A DNA stretch of 64,000 nucleotides, taken from NCBI GenBank assembly GCA_011051655.1, contig DRKS01000058.1, positions 1-64,000 of the forward strand, read 5' to 3'. Shown here in pieces: positions 49,875 through 59,214 of the stretch. The DNA is from Sedimenticola sp. (GTDB lineage: Bacteria > Pseudomonadota > Gammaproteobacteria > Chromatiales > Chromatiaceae). The translations under genes were made by a program, and so were the position numbers. Under the pieces are notes generated by a model, which was not told the origin of the DNA, did no database searches, and worked only from the letters and a program-made list of their open reading frames with translations. Numbering within the stretch: position 1 is the stretch's first letter; the number at the start of each line of letters is the position of its first letter.

Positions 49875-50204
49875 TTATTTCTTCAGCCCGCTTAGCCATT
49901 TGGCAATGGTGGTCATTTCCTCGGCCGAAACCAAATGCATAATATTCTTCATCGCAGCAGTGTGGCTGTTGTTGCGCACACCGCTTTTTATGATCTGCAT
50001 CTGCGACACGAGATATTGTTCATTCTGTCCCGCCAGCTTCGGATAACTGTTCATGACGGGCTCCCGCCCCTCGGGGCCATGGCAGGCGATGCAGGTTTTT
50101 TCTTTATATAAGGCCGCGCCGTCTGCCGCCATTGTGTAACCGCTCATTACAGAGCCGCCAAGTAATAAGCCCATAGTCACTGCTTGTATTTTTATGTTAC
50201 ACAT
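49875..50204 (-). CDS. Single-heme class I cytochrome c (c553-like)
   Basis: 109 residues from ATG 50204 with GGGA upstream; longer starts lack a site. Signal peptide about 8-27, heme motif CIACH with GPEGREP after it, and a distal Met in the C-terminal part (NIMHLVSAEEM). Similar to the cytochrome at 50875-51195, with shared KLAGQNEQYL and IKSG segments, so the two are paralogs. Likely soluble periplasmic electron carriers for the nearby redox complex. Confidence 0.9.
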   Translation of the reverse strand: MCNIKIQAVTMGLLLGGSVMSGYTMAADGAALYKEKTCIACHGPEGREPVMNSYPKLAGQNEQYLVSQMQIIKSGVRNNSHTAAMKNIMHLVSAEEMTTIAKWLSGLKK

Positions 50205-50378
50205 CTTAGAGATTCCCATATGTTTGATAGGGTAATGAAAAATGATGCCTACGCTGTTAGCAGATAGGATATAACATAATAATTCATCCATATAAAGTGC
50301 TTAAGATATCCAAATTTCCTTATCCCCCGCAAAGGGTGTAAAGTCCCGTTTCCAGATTATTTCGGAGTCTTGAATACT

Positions 50379-50756
50379 ATGGCGGAATATAAACTGAAGT
50401 TTTTAGATCCCGACTTTATCCCCCCCGAAGAAGAGGCCGAACGCCAAAAAACCCTGGATGAGCTGAACGCCTTTATCGACACAATGCGTGGACGGCCGCT
50501 GGCCGGCGTCACCCTGGACGAGACGCAAAGCGCCCAGTGGGACCAGAAAGGAGAGGTGGACTATCAGGACCACTATGGGCGGGAAATTGTGAGACAGGTG
50601 GATGACGGTGAGACCGAGGCGCTGGTTATCCATAATGTCCAGGGATTGCCTCTGGCCATGGCGTTCAAAAGTGATGGCGCCGGCTGGCAGGGGATTGGCG
50701 TCGATGAGCGGTTGCGTGAGATTGTGGCCGGAATGCTGGAGGAAAAGCTGGGCTGA
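50379..50756 (+). CDS. Hypothetical protein between the two cytochromes
   Basis: 125 residues from ATG 50379. Acidic, soluble, no signal. N-terminal FLDPDFIPPEEEAERQKTLD, then GREIVRQVDDGETEALVIHN, and a C-terminal helix. I do not recognise the family. Terminated by a strong hairpin 16 bp after the stop. Confidence 0.65.
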   Translation: MAEYKLKFLDPDFIPPEEEAERQKTLDELNAFIDTMRGRPLAGVTLDETQSAQWDQKGEVDYQDHYGREIVRQVDDGETEALVIHNVQGLPLAMAFKSDGAGWQGIGVDERLREIVAGMLEEKLG

Positions 50757-50765
50757 GGCACCGAA

Positions 50766-50800
50766 CAAAAAACCCCGCAGCCAGGCTGACGGGGTTTTTT
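50766..50800. terminator. Bidirectional intrinsic terminator
   Basis: Stem CCCCGCAGCC with GGCTGACGGGG (one bulge), flanked by an A-run (50766-50772) and T-run (50795-50800). Serves the + strand 125-residue gene and the convergent cytochrome. Confidence 0.88.
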
Positions 50801-50874
50801 GGTTTTCATGGCAGCTTATATCTTACATGGCCGCCTGCGGGCATGGCGGGCTGAGGCCGCCGCTGAAACATCCC

Positions 50875-51195
50875 TTATTGCGCCGTAATCCATTTGGCCA
50901 AGGCGACAATCTGCTCATCGGTTATCGGGGCCATTATGCCCATCATCAGCATGCTCATGCCGCCTTTGCGGGCGCCGCTCTTGATGTCCCTCAGTTGATT
51001 GATCAAATACTCCTCGTTTTGCCCCGCCAGCCTTGGATAGATGGGTTGGATCGGGGTGTTGGCATCCGCGCCATGGCAGGCGAGGCAGGACTTTTTGAAT
51101 AAGGCGGCACCGTCCGTCGCCCAGGCAGGGCTGCCTGCACCCAGAGCCAGAAGTGCAATACCCGCAATCATCGGTGAGAAATTTTTCTTGAGCAT
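50875..51195 (-). CDS. Single-heme class I cytochrome c (c553-like)
   Basis: 106 residues from ATG 51195 with GGAGG eight bases upstream. Signal peptide (about 9-27, IAGIALLALGAGSPAWA), heme motif CLACH, Met ligand probably in GMSMLMMGIMAP. Paralog of the cytochrome at 49875-50204; both have YPRLAGQNE/YPKLAGQNE segments and the same length. Convergent with the 125-residue gene, divergent from sspA. Confidence 0.92.
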   Translation of the reverse strand: MLKKNFSPMIAGIALLALGAGSPAWATDGAALFKKSCLACHGADANTPIQPIYPRLAGQNEEYLINQLRDIKSGARKGGMSMLMMGIMAPITDEQIVALAKWITAQ

Positions 51196-51467
51196 GCCGA
51201 CAACCTCCGGTTTTTTGATATGCGTTGGAAAATATGAATTATTTTTGGCTGCTGCCGGGAAGATTACCACCAAATACGATCCGTGGAAACGGATCTTGCG
51301 TCTTGTCACTGTTGCGGGACGGCTTTTTCGCGGGATACAGAGAGGGATTTGTCAAAGACGGATAGAATAATGGGGCCATACAAGCGCACAGGGGCAGAGG
51401 GTTTTCATGTATACTGTTATGCCCCTTTTGTTTCCAAGGTTTTGATTCTGAATCTGGAGTGACCTCA

Positions 51468-52091
51468 ATGTCGGTTGTTTCAAATAAGCGCCCTGTAATG
51501 ACCCTGTACTCGGATCCTCGGTGCATATACAGCCATCGGGTTCGGGTGGTGCTTGCAGAGAAGAATATTACGGTTGACATTATTTCCGTAGACAAGCTGA
51601 ATCCAACTGAAGATGTCATGGATCTCAATCCCTATGGCACGCTGCCCACGTTGGTGGACAGGGATCTGACGCTGTATGAATCCCGCATCATTATGGAATA
51701 CCTGGACGAACGCTTTCCCCACCCTCCCCTGTTGCCGGTGGATCCCGTATCCCGCGCCACTTCCCGCCTCTATATGTACCGCGTGGACAGGGACTGGTAC
51801 AGCCTGGTGGAACAGATACAGGCCGGCGGCGCCAAGGCGGCGACGGCGCGCAAGGAATTGAGAGAGAGCTTTATCGCCGCCGCCCCGGTCTTTGCTGCGA
51901 AACCCTACTTTATGAGCGACGAGCTGACCTTGGTGGACTGCAGTATTGCCCCCCTGTTGTGGCGTCTGCCCGAGCTTGGGATTGAACTGCCGCCCCAGGC
52001 CAAGGCCGTGAATGAATACGCCCGGCGCTTTTTTTCCAGGGATTCCTTCCAGGAGAGCCTTACCGAGGTTGAACGGGAAATGCGCGGCTAG
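51468..52091 (+). CDS. sspA: Stringent starvation protein A
   Basis: RNA-polymerase-associated GST-fold protein, 207 residues, ATG 51468 with GGAG upstream. N-terminal thioredoxin-like half (TLYSDPRCIYSHRVRVVLAE), the LNPYGTLPTLVDRDLTLYES motif, and the conserved PHPPLLPVDP surface used for RNA polymerase binding. sspB follows by 23 bp. Confidence 0.96.
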   Translation: MSVVSNKRPVMTLYSDPRCIYSHRVRVVLAEKNITVDIISVDKLNPTEDVMDLNPYGTLPTLVDRDLTLYESRIIMEYLDERFPHPPLLPVDPVSRATSRLYMYRVDRDWYSLVEQIQAGGAKAATARKELRESFIAAAPVFAAKPYFMSDELTLVDCSIAPLLWRLPELGIELPPQAKAVNEYARRFFSRDSFQESLTEVEREMRG

Positions 52092-52114
52092 GAGCCGCAG
52101 CTGCCGGTTCTTCT

Positions 52115-52504
52115 ATGATCTCAAACCGTCCATATCTGATTCGCGCCCTGTTCGAATGGCTGGTGGACTGCGGGCTCACGCCCCATCTGCTGGTGGAGGC
52201 CGAGGGTGATGATGTGGTGGTGCCTCCCCAGCACGTCAATGACGGCCGTATTGTTCTGAATATCAGCCCGGGCGCAGTACGCAATCTGCAACTGGGTAAT
52301 GAGTTGATCACCTTCAGTGCGCGATTCGGCGGCATTCCCCTGGATGTGCGGATTCCGCCGGGGGCCGTGCTCGGGATCTATGCCCGGGAGGACGGGCGCG
52401 GCATGCTGTTTCCACAAGACCAGGAGACGACCGATGACGGTCCTGATGAACCGGAGCCGCCCGGTCCTCCCCGTGACCGTCCCAGCCTCAAGGTGGTGAA
52501 GTAG
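52115..52504 (+). CDS. sspB: ClpXP protease specificity factor SspB
   Basis: Delivers ssrA-tagged proteins to ClpXP. 129 residues: conserved RPYLIRALFEWLVDCGLTPH start, GRIVLNISPGAVRNLQLGN substrate groove, GIYAREDGRGMLF, an acidic/proline linker and the ClpX-binding tail PSLKVVK. Confidence 0.96.
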   Translation: MISNRPYLIRALFEWLVDCGLTPHLLVEAEGDDVVVPPQHVNDGRIVLNISPGAVRNLQLGNELITFSARFGGIPLDVRIPPGAVLGIYAREDGRGMLFPQDQETTDDGPDEPEPPGPPRDRPSLKVVK

Positions 52505-52538
52505 GCCGGACACCGATTCCCCGACACCCGAAACCATC

Positions 52539-52844
52539 TCAACAAGATAGCAACCCCATACTGAGTTCTTCCAGCCGGCTGCCGACCAGCACCAGATGCC
52601 CGGTATGCCGGCCTGTCCCGTCTTCGCTGTAATCAAAGCGGTAGATCCGCCGCAGGCGTATCCCCTCCGGCCCCCAGCGCAGCCCAAGGCGATGCAGCGT
52701 GACGGTCTGATCCAGCAGTTGCACCAGATGCTCGTCACAGGCGCGGGCACAGATGCCGACAGCCTGCTCCTTTGCCCGCAGGCTGTCGAGCCAGAGCCAG
52801 ACGGCAAGGATCAGGAGCAGGATGGTGGCAAGGCTCCCGCTCAT
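52539..52844 (-). CDS. DUF3301 small membrane protein
   Basis: 101 residues. One N-terminal membrane helix (ATILLLILAVWLWLDSL) then RAKEQAVGICARACDEHLVQ and LRRIYRFDYSEDGTGRHTGH, the DUF3301 pattern. Function unknown; usually located near sspAB or cytochrome bc1 genes in Gammaproteobacteria. Confidence 0.85.
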   Translation of the reverse strand: MSGSLATILLLILAVWLWLDSLRAKEQAVGICARACDEHLVQLLDQTVTLHRLGLRWGPEGIRLRRIYRFDYSEDGTGRHTGHLVLVGSRLEELSMGLLSC

Positions 52845-52899
52845 GACAGTTACAAGAAAAACCGTCCAGAGGTGAAAAATTCCATTTTATTTCCTGTTT

Positions 52900-52927
52900 C
52901 TTGCAACTTGGGACTTGTCACTTGTAA
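52900..52927 (+). repeat. Tandem heptamers CTTGNNA
   Basis: Four head-to-tail heptamers: CTTGCAA, CTTGGGA, CTTGTCA, CTTGTAA, in the spacer upstream of the macro-domain gene. Confidence 0.7.
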
Positions 52928-52980
52928 CCTCCGGCATGGCCGGACTAAATAGTAACGCGTAACGAGAGAGGAAGGTGAAT

Positions 52981-53490
52981 ATGGGTTCCATTCGGGTTTT
53001 ACAGGGGGACATCACCCGTCTGGGGGTGGACGCCATCGTGAATGCGGCCAACTCCAGCCTGCTTGGCGGCGGTGGCGTGGACGGGGCCATACACCGCGCC
53101 GCCGGGCCGGAGCTGTTGGAGGCCTGCCGCGCCCTGGGCGGCTGCCCCACCGGCGAGGCCCGGATTACACCGGGTTTTAACTTGCCGGCCCGCTGGGTGA
53201 TTCACACGGTAGGGCCAATCTGGCACGGGGGCGATCGTGGTGAAGCCGGGCTGTTGAAGGCCTGCTATGAGAACAGCTTCGCCCTGGCGCGGGAAAAAGG
53301 TGTTGAGAGCATTGCGTTTCCAGCCATCAGCACAGGGGTCTACCGCTTTCCCAAGCCGGCTGCGGCCAGGATTGCGCTGGCGGCGATGCATGCGGCAAAA
53401 GGGGACTTCCGGGAGATCATCGCCTGCTGCTTCGGCGCGGAGGATGCGGCGCTTTACCTGGAGCTCTGCCCCGACTGCATTGCTGGTTAG
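52981..53490 (+). CDS. Macro-domain O-acetyl-ADP-ribose deacetylase (YmdB-like)
   Basis: 169 residues from ATG 52981 (GGAAGG upstream; GTG 52975 alternative). Macro motifs: [51 protein letters not shown], and [12 protein letters not shown]. Hydrolyses O-acetyl-ADP-ribose in relatives. Single gene. Confidence 0.94.
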   Translation: MGSIRVLQGDITRLGVDAIVNAANSSLLGGGGVDGAIHRAAGPELLEACRALGGCPTGEARITPGFNLPARWVIHTVGPIWHGGDRGEAGLLKACYENSFALAREKGVESIAFPAISTGVYRFPKPAAARIALAAMHAAKGDFREIIACCFGAEDAALYLELCPDCIAG

Positions 53491-53513
53491 GTCTTGGGCC
53501 CATACAGCCGGCA

Positions 53514-54203
53514 TTATATGCGCCGGAAACACAGGTCCCACACGCCATGCCCCAGGCGCCGGCCCCGCTGTTCAAACTTGGTCAGCGGGCGCTGCTGCGG
53601 CCTCGGCGCGAATTGTCCCTCGCCGATGCAATTCTCAAACCCCGCCGCCGCGCTCATGACCGTCATCATCTGCCGGGCGTAATCCTCCCAGTCCGTGGCC
53701 ATGTGCAAAACGCCACCCGGCTTGAGCAAAGGCGCCAGTAAAGCGGCAAACTCCGGTTGCACCATGCGCCGCTTGTGGTGCCGCTTCTTGTGCCAGGGGT
53801 CGGGGAAAAAGAGCATGACGCCATCCAGGCTCTCGTCGGGCAGGCCGTGGCGCAGTATCTCCATGGCGTCATGCCGTATGATCCGCACGTTGCGCAGCCC
53901 CGATGCCTCCAGCCGCAGCAGCAGGCGGCCGACCCCGGGCCGGTGCACCTCGATACCGAGGTAGTTGTGGTCAGGGTGGCGCGCCGCCGTCTCGGCCAGG
54001 GCCTCGCCGTTGCCGAAGCCGATCTCCAGGTAAAGTGGATGGTCGTTGCCGAACAGGCCGGACGGCCGGAGCCTGCCGCCGGCGTAGTCCACCCCATATC
54101 TGGGCCACAGGCGCTCGAAGGCCTTGCGCTGTCCCTCGGTGAGGCGCCCCTCCCGCAGCACGAAGCTGCGGATGGGGCGGTGATCTGGCGGGGTATCGGG
54201 CAT
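53514..54203 (-). CDS. trmB: tRNA (guanine46-N7)-methyltransferase
   Basis: 229 residues from ATG 54203. SAM fold with LEIGFGNGEALAETAA, NYLGIEVHRPGVGRLL, LFFPDPWHKKRHHKRR (tRNA and guanine binding) and DWEDYARQMM. Lies 22 bp after thiG, the common arrangement thiS-thiG-trmB. Confidence 0.96.
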   Translation of the reverse strand: MPDTPPDHRPIRSFVLREGRLTEGQRKAFERLWPRYGVDYAGGRLRPSGLFGNDHPLYLEIGFGNGEALAETAARHPDHNYLGIEVHRPGVGRLLLRLEASGLRNVRIIRHDAMEILRHGLPDESLDGVMLFFPDPWHKKRHHKRRMVQPEFAALLAPLLKPGGVLHMATDWEDYARQMMTVMSAAAGFENCIGEGQFAPRPQQRPLTKFEQRGRRLGHGVWDLCFRRI

Positions 54204-54225
54204 CGAAACCCTGAATAAGCCTTCG

Positions 54226-55029
54226 TCAGAAAAACAGCCCGTCCATCGGCGATGAGGCGGAGGCGAAGCGCTTGGGGGCCATGCGCCCGGCGAGATAGGC
54301 CTCCCGGCCGGCCTCGATGCCCTTGCGCATGGCCGAGGCCATGAGCACCGGGTTTTCGGCGGCGGCAATGGCCGTGTTCATGAGCACGCCGTCACAGCCC
54401 AGTTCCATGGCGATGGCGGCATCCGAGGCGGTACCCACCCCCGCGTCCACCAGGATCGGGACCCGGGCGTTCTCCACGATGGTGCGGATATTCAGCCGGT
54501 TGCGGATGCCCAGCCCCGAGCCGATGGGGGCGGCCAGCGGCATGACGGAGACACAGCCCAACTCCTCCAGCCGCTTGGCCATAATGGGGTCGTCGTTGGT
54601 GTAGACCATGATGTCGAAGCCGTCCTTCATGAGCGCCTCGGCGGCCTCCAGGGTGGCGACCACGTCCGGGAACAGGGTCTTCTCGTCCCCCAGGACCTCC
54701 AGCTTGACCAGGTTGTGACCGTCCAGCAGCTCGCGGGCCAGGCGGCAGGTGCGCACCGCGGTCCTGGCGTCGAAGCAACCGGCCGTGTTGGGCAGCAGGG
54801 TGTATCTGTCCGGGGAGATGACATCCAGCAGGTTGGGCTGGTCTTTGTCCTGGCCGATATTGGTGCGGCGCACGGCGAAGGTGACGATCTCGGCACCGCT
54901 GGCCTCGATGGCGGCCCCTGTTTCCTCCAGGTCTTTGTACTTGCCCGTGCCGACGAGCAGGCGTGAGTGGAATTCTTTCCCGGCAAGGGTGAAGCTGTCT
55001 TTGGTGGTATCGGTCATATCGGCTGCCAT
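54226..55029 (-). CDS. thiG: Thiazole synthase ThiG
   Basis: Forms the thiazole phosphate of thiamine from DXP, dehydroglycine and ThiS thiocarboxylate. 267 residues from ATG 55029 (ATG 55017 equally possible; neither has a clear ribosome-binding site). Schiff-base Lys in [16 protein letters not shown], barrel motif [14 protein letters not shown], and [15 protein letters not shown]. Confidence 0.95.
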   Translation of the reverse strand: MAADMTDTTKDSFTLAGKEFHSRLLVGTGKYKDLEETGAAIEASGAEIVTFAVRRTNIGQDKDQPNLLDVISPDRYTLLPNTAGCFDARTAVRTCRLARELLDGHNLVKLEVLGDEKTLFPDVVATLEAAEALMKDGFDIMVYTNDDPIMAKRLEELGCVSVMPLAAPIGSGLGIRNRLNIRTIVENARVPILVDAGVGTASDAAIAMELGCDGVLMNTAIAAAENPVLMASAMRKGIEAGREAYLAGRMAPKRFASASSPMDGLFF

Positions 55030-55178
55030 GGGTTGTAGGTTGAGTCTGGGTTGAATTGACTTGGGGCGTTTCGCGCATGCTTTTGCGGGGGACAGGTCCC
55101 TGTGGCCCGGGCCCGGCCTCGGCCCCCTGGCGAGGCGTTTGCCCGGCTTCCTTGATCCGCTGGACCAGGGAACCGGCC

Positions 55179-55382
55179 TCACCCCCCCCCGATTGCGTGC
55201 ACGATCTCCACTTTGTCCCGGGGTTTCAAATAGTATTCGGAAAAGGCGCTGCGCGGCACCAGCTCATCATTTACTTCCACGGCGATGCGCCTGCCGGAAA
55301 GCCCCAGAAGTTCGACCAGGGAAGTCATGCTGGTGTCGTCGGGGATCTGCCGCTCCTCGCCATTGAGATAGATCTGGATCAT
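55179..55382 (-). CDS. thiS: Sulfur carrier protein ThiS
   Basis: Ubiquitin-fold sulfur carrier, 67 residues from ATG 55382 ([16 protein letters not shown]), ending [10 protein letters not shown] with the C-terminal Gly-Gly needed for thiocarboxylation. A 149-bp gap separates it from thiG. A -10-like TAAAAT lies about 30 bases before the start; no thiamine riboswitch fold was recognised there. Confidence 0.92.
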   Translation of the reverse strand: MIQIYLNGEERQIPDDTSMTSLVELLGLSGRRIAVEVNDELVPRSAFSEYYLKPRDKVEIVHAIGGG

Positions 55383-55544
55383 GGAGTTTTGCTGGGTTAC
55401 CGTTGAGGAGGCGGATTTTACACCAATCCGGCACCTTCGGTCACAGCCCCCCATGTCCGCGCCGGCCTGCGGATGCCGCCCCGTCGGAATAGTAGTAGCA
55501 GTCCGTTGCCACCGGTTGTAGAATTACAGAGTCACCATGGACGC

Positions 55545-55595
55545 GCGGGTGTAGTTCAATGGTAGAACCTCAGCTTCCCAAGCTGATGACGTGGG
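55545..55595 (+). pseudogene. Truncated tRNA-Gly(CCC) copy (5' 51 nt)
   Basis: Identical to the first 51 nt of the intact tRNA-Gly at 55738 (acceptor 5' strand, D-arm, anticodon arm with CCC, 5' strand of the T-stem). It then diverges at the T-loop and runs into 142 bp of unrelated, hairpin-rich sequence. It cannot fold as a full tRNA. Confidence 0.88.
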
Positions 55596-55599
55596 GTGA

Positions 55600-55639
55600 G
55601 CCGCGACCGTTTTGACCCAACGTCAAAACGCAGCGCGGC
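55600..55639 (+). other. Long hairpin inside the tRNA duplication
   Basis: GCCGCG (55600-55605) and CGTTTTGAC (55608-55616) pair with GTCAAAACG (55622-55630) and CGCGGC (55634-55639), loop CCAAC. A second stem (GCCAG/CTGGC) follows at about 55650-55668. Located directly after the truncated tRNA copy. Confidence 0.65.
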
Positions 55640-55737
55640 GAACGCCGAGCCAGGAAGGCGAGGCTGGCATGTGGTTACAGGGAGGTATTCAGTCCACCAG
55701 CCGGCACTTTGAACAGGTAGGTTGTGTTGAAATCCAA

Positions 55738-55811
55738 GCGGGTGTAGTTCAATGGTAGAACCTCAGCTTCCCAAGCTGATGACGTGGGTTCGATTCCCAT
55801 CACCCGCTCCA
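55738..55811 (+). tRNA. tRNA-Gly(CCC)
   Basis: 74 nt including encoded CCA. Acceptor stem GCGGGTG/CACCCGC, discriminator T, D-arm GTTC/GAAC, anticodon stem TCAGC/GCTGA with loop TTCCCAA (anticodon CCC, reading GGG), T-loop TTCGATT. All stems are intact, so this copy should be functional. A 51-nt truncated copy lies 193 bp upstream. Confidence 0.95.
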
Positions 55812-55945
55812 GCTGTTTAAGAAGCCGCTGATTAGGTCAGCGCTCGGGGATCCAGGGCGGGCCGGTCGGGCCTTTCATAAAAATATTATTAAAAATCATA
55901 CGCCGCGCAGAGGCGCTCCAGGCGCAACGGGGGTTGGATTGGCCC

Positions 55946-56971
55946 ATGTTTTCGAGCGAGTTTCATCAAGCGGTTATCCGGCTGACCGCACAGTGCAATC
56001 AACATCAGCTGATCAGGAAAATGGCGGACGACCTGGTGGGGCTGGGGCTCGCCGAGCATGTTGAGTATTACGAATTCTATGACCGGGAAGGAAACAAGTT
56101 TCCGGATATTACAGAAGCGACGCTGCACAGCCTCACCATCAGAAACCTCCTGGATGAGCATGACCGTGGCAGATCAATCAGGGAACTGCCCCAAGTCATG
56201 CCCGCCATTCTGGCCCAGGAACCCGCCAGCTTCGATACGCAGGATGCCGCCGGCAATGTCCGCAACAACATGGTCCTGCCGGTGATCAACCGCGAACAGG
56301 TGGTGGGCCTTATTGTATTGAGGGACCACAATGTCCGCGGCAGCAATCTGGAATACATCGAGTTTTTTCAGCGCATCTTCAGCAATATCATTGCGCTGGT
56401 CTGGAGCAAGGAGCGTGATGTGCTGACGGGGCTGTTCAACCGCCAGGCCTTTGAGCAGCGTTTTCTGAATATTCTCAAATTCGCCACCGACAGCAGAAGG
56501 CAAAACGCCGTCATATCGGCCAACGCCTGCCTCGCCCTGCTGGATATCGACCATTTCAAGAAGGTCAACGACGAATGGGGGCACTTGATCGGCGATGAAG
56601 TCCTGCTGCACTTTTCGCAGCTGCTGGGCAGATCCTTCCGTTACTATGATTTGTCCTGCCGCTATGGCGGCGAGGAGTTTGCCGTGGTTTTGCGGGGCAC
56701 CGATCTGGCGACGGCGGTGCCCGTGCTCGAGCGTTTCCGTACGGCGGTCGAGCGTTATGAATTCCCCAAGGTGGGACAAAAGACCGTCAGCATCGGCGTC
56801 TCGGAAGTCAGGCCACAGGAGCTGCTGACGACGGTGATCGAAAGGGCGGACAAGGCCCTGTACTACGCCAAGGAACATGGGCGGAATCAGGTGCAGGCCT
56901 ATGAGCTGATAACGGCGATAGATGAATCGGAGGCGATCAAGTCCAGCGATGGGGATATCGAACTTTTTTGA
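55946..56971 (+). CDS. Diguanylate cyclase with GAF-like sensor domain
   Basis: Makes c-di-GMP. 341 residues from ATG 55946 (TTG 55934 possible). Residues about 1-155 are a GAF-like sensor (LPVINREQVVGLIVLRDHN). GGDEF domain about 160-320: RDVLTGLFNRQAFEQ, DIDHFKKVNDEWGH, the active site CRYGGEEFAVVL and an RYYD inhibitory site five residues upstream, so product feedback is expected. No membrane segment; cytoplasmic. Confidence 0.93.
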   Translation: MFSSEFHQAVIRLTAQCNQHQLIRKMADDLVGLGLAEHVEYYEFYDREGNKFPDITEATLHSLTIRNLLDEHDRGRSIRELPQVMPAILAQEPASFDTQDAAGNVRNNMVLPVINREQVVGLIVLRDHNVRGSNLEYIEFFQRIFSNIIALVWSKERDVLTGLFNRQAFEQRFLNILKFATDSRRQNAVISANACLALLDIDHFKKVNDEWGHLIGDEVLLHFSQLLGRSFRYYDLSCRYGGEEFAVVLRGTDLATAVPVLERFRTAVERYEFPKVGQKTVSIGVSEVRPQELLTTVIERADKALYYAKEHGRNQVQAYELITAIDESEAIKSSDGDIELF

Positions 56972-56996
56972 GGCAGGTCTGACTGGGAGGTGACGC

Positions 56997-59180
56997 ATGG
57001 GAAAGTTTCTTAAGATTGTAGCTGGACTGCTGGTTTTTCTGGTCGTCCTGGTGCTGGCGGCCATGATCGTCCTGCCGCAGGTCATCGATCCCAATGATTA
57101 CAAGGACGAGATCGTCGCCGAGGTGAAAAAGGCCACCGGCCGGGATTTGAGTATCGGCGGGGATATTGATCTTTCGGTTTTTCCCTGGCTGGGTTTGAAG
57201 CTCGGCAGCCTGGAGCTGAGCAATGCCAAGGGTTTTGGCGGCGCCCCCTTTGCCGCCATCAAGGAAGCCGGGGTGCGGGTCAAGCTCATGCCGCTGTTGA
57301 GCAGGCGGGTCGAGGTGGATACGGTGGTCCTGGACGGGCTGCGGCTCAATCTGGCCCGGACCAAGGAGGGCCGGACCAACTGGGACGATCTTGTGGCGGC
57401 AGGAGAGGCCAAGCCTGGCAAGGAGGCCCCCGGGCCTGAAGCGGCCGCTCCCGGGGAAGCGCCCCAGCTTGCGGGCCTGGCCATCGGGGGAATCGATATC
57501 AGCGATGCCCGGATCAACTGGAAGGATGAGGCCAGCGGCCAGGAAATCGCCATCCAGCAGTTCAATGTGAAGATGGGGGCCATCGCCCCGGGGAAACCGG
57601 TGGATCTGGATTTGGGCTTCCTTCTGGACAGCCAGGAACCGCCGCTCCAGGCCAAAATTGAACTCAGCGGCAGCCCGCTGCTGGATCCGGATGCGGGCCG
57701 GCTCAGCATCGCCAAGCTGATCCTGAACGTTGATGCCCAGGGCGAGGCCTTGCAGGGCAAGGGGCTGAAGGCGCGCCTGGAGACCGGGCTGGAGACGGAT
57801 CTGGCGGGCAACCGGCTTTCACTGACCGGCCTGCACCTTGACGCCGGCGGGCTCGCGCTCAAGGGCAATATCCAAGGGAAAAACCTGGCCACGGCCCCGG
57901 CCTTCAGCGGTGACCTGGCGCTGGCCGAGCTGGATCTGCGCGAGTGGCTTGGGGAACAGGGCCTGCCGGTGCCTGAGACAGCGGATCCAAAGGTCCTCAC
58001 CCGGGTGGCGCTGGCCCTCGAACTGGGAGGTACGGCAAACGGCGTCAATATTGAAAAACTTGCCCTTACCCTGGATGACACCCGGCTTACCGGTAACCTC
58101 AAGGTGGGGGATCTGGCGGCGGCCATGCCGGCTGTCGGCTTCAATCTCAATGTGGATGCCATCGACCTGGATCGCTATCTGCCGCCACCAGCGGAAGAGG
58201 CAACGGCGCCGGAGGCGGCGCCCCCCGCCGAAGCCGGGGAACCCGGAAAGCAGGCGGCGCCTGCGGGCCGGCCGGAGCAGGGGCTGATCCCGGTGGAGAC
58301 CCTGCGTCAGCTCAATATCGACGGGGTGTTCAAGGTGGGCAGGCTGGTTGTGAAGAAACTCCTGGCCGAGGAGATTGAGCTGACGGTGAAGGCCAGGGAT
58401 GGGGTGGTCGATGTAGGCCAGCAGATCAAGCAGTTCTACCAGGGCAGCCTGCAGGGCAAGACGAATATCGATGTGCGGGGGAAGGAGCCGAAGCTGCAGC
58501 TCCGGGAAAAGATGGAAAATATCCAGGCGGGGCCCTTGCTGAAAGACTTGACCGGCCAGGACAGGTTGACGGGCACGGGCCGCTTCAATCTCGATCTGAA
58601 GACCCGCGGCGATACGGATCCCCTGCTGCGGCGCAATCTCAATGGTGATCTCGGCTTTCGTTTTGAGGATGGCGCGGTAAAGGGCATCAACCTGGCGCAG
58701 CTCATCCGGGACACCAAGGCGAAATTCAGCGGCCGGCCGGTGACTGCCACGGACGCCCCCCCTCAAACGGACTTCTCTGAGCTTGGCGGAACGGCCGTGA
58801 TCACCAATGGCGTGCTGACCAATAAGGACCTGCTGGCCAAATCCCCCTTCCTGCGCGTGACCGGCGCGGGGACGGTCAACCTGGTGGAAGAGTCCCTGGA
58901 CTACAGGGTCAAGACAGTGATCGTGGGCTCGATGGAGGGCCAGGGCGGCAAAGAGCTGGAGGAGCTGAAAGGCGTGCCTGTTCCGGTACACATAACCGGC
59001 ACCTTCGCGGAGCCACAATACAGTATCAATTGGGCTGAGGTGCTGACCGGAACTCAGAAGGCAAAGCTGGAAGAGAAAAAGGAAGAGGTCAAGCAGAAGG
59101 TGCAGAAAAAGCTGGACGAGAAGCTCAAGGGCAAACTGCCGGGGGACGTGAAGGATCGCCTGAAGGGTCTGTTCCGCTGA
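56997..59180 (+). CDS. AsmA family protein
   Basis: 727 residues with one N-terminal membrane helix (about 4-28, KIVAGLLVFLVVLVLAAMIVL), then the AsmA N-domain (YKDEIVAEVKKATGRDLSIGG, LGLKLGSLELSNAKGFG), a beta-taco repeat body and the C-terminal AsmA domain (GTGRFNLDLKTRGDTD, GFRFEDGAVKGINLAQLIR). A Pro/Ala/Glu-rich linker is at about 398-425 and a Lys/Glu tail ends the protein. Role in phospholipid transport or outer-membrane biogenesis is inferred from the family. Confidence 0.93.
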   Translation: MGKFLKIVAGLLVFLVVLVLAAMIVLPQVIDPNDYKDEIVAEVKKATGRDLSIGGDIDLSVFPWLGLKLGSLELSNAKGFGGAPFAAIKEAGVRVKLMPLLSRRVEVDTVVLDGLRLNLARTKEGRTNWDDLVAAGEAKPGKEAPGPEAAAPGEAPQLAGLAIGGIDISDARINWKDEASGQEIAIQQFNVKMGAIAPGKPVDLDLGFLLDSQEPPLQAKIELSGSPLLDPDAGRLSIAKLILNVDAQGEALQGKGLKARLETGLETDLAGNRLSLTGLHLDAGGLALKGNIQGKNLATAPAFSGDLALAELDLREWLGEQGLPVPETADPKVLTRVALALELGGTANGVNIEKLALTLDDTRLTGNLKVGDLAAAMPAVGFNLNVDAIDLDRYLPPPAEEATAPEAAPPAEAGEPGKQAAPAGRPEQGLIPVETLRQLNIDGVFKVGRLVVKKLLAEEIELTVKARDGVVDVGQQIKQFYQGSLQGKTNIDVRGKEPKLQLREKMENIQAGPLLKDLTGQDRLTGTGRFNLDLKTRGDTDPLLRRNLNGDLGFRFEDGAVKGINLAQLIRDTKAKFSGRPVTATDAPPQTDFSELGGTAVITNGVLTNKDLLAKSPFLRVTGAGTVNLVEESLDYRVKTVIVGSMEGQGGKELEELKGVPVPVHITGTFAEPQYSINWAEVLTGTQKAKLEEKKEEVKQKVQKKLDEKLKGKLPGDVKDRLKGLFR

Positions 59181-59214
59181 CAGCGGGACAGCGCCTCCCC
59201 CCCGTCAGGGATCT

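Noticed and set aside
52845-52980. CRISPR-like array at the CTTGNNA repeats
   Set aside because: Units are 7 bp with no spacers; this is a simple tandem repeat.
55383-55500. Possible thiamine riboswitch upstream of thiS
   Set aside because: I looked for the conserved TPP-box segments and did not find them; only a weak -10-like element is visible.
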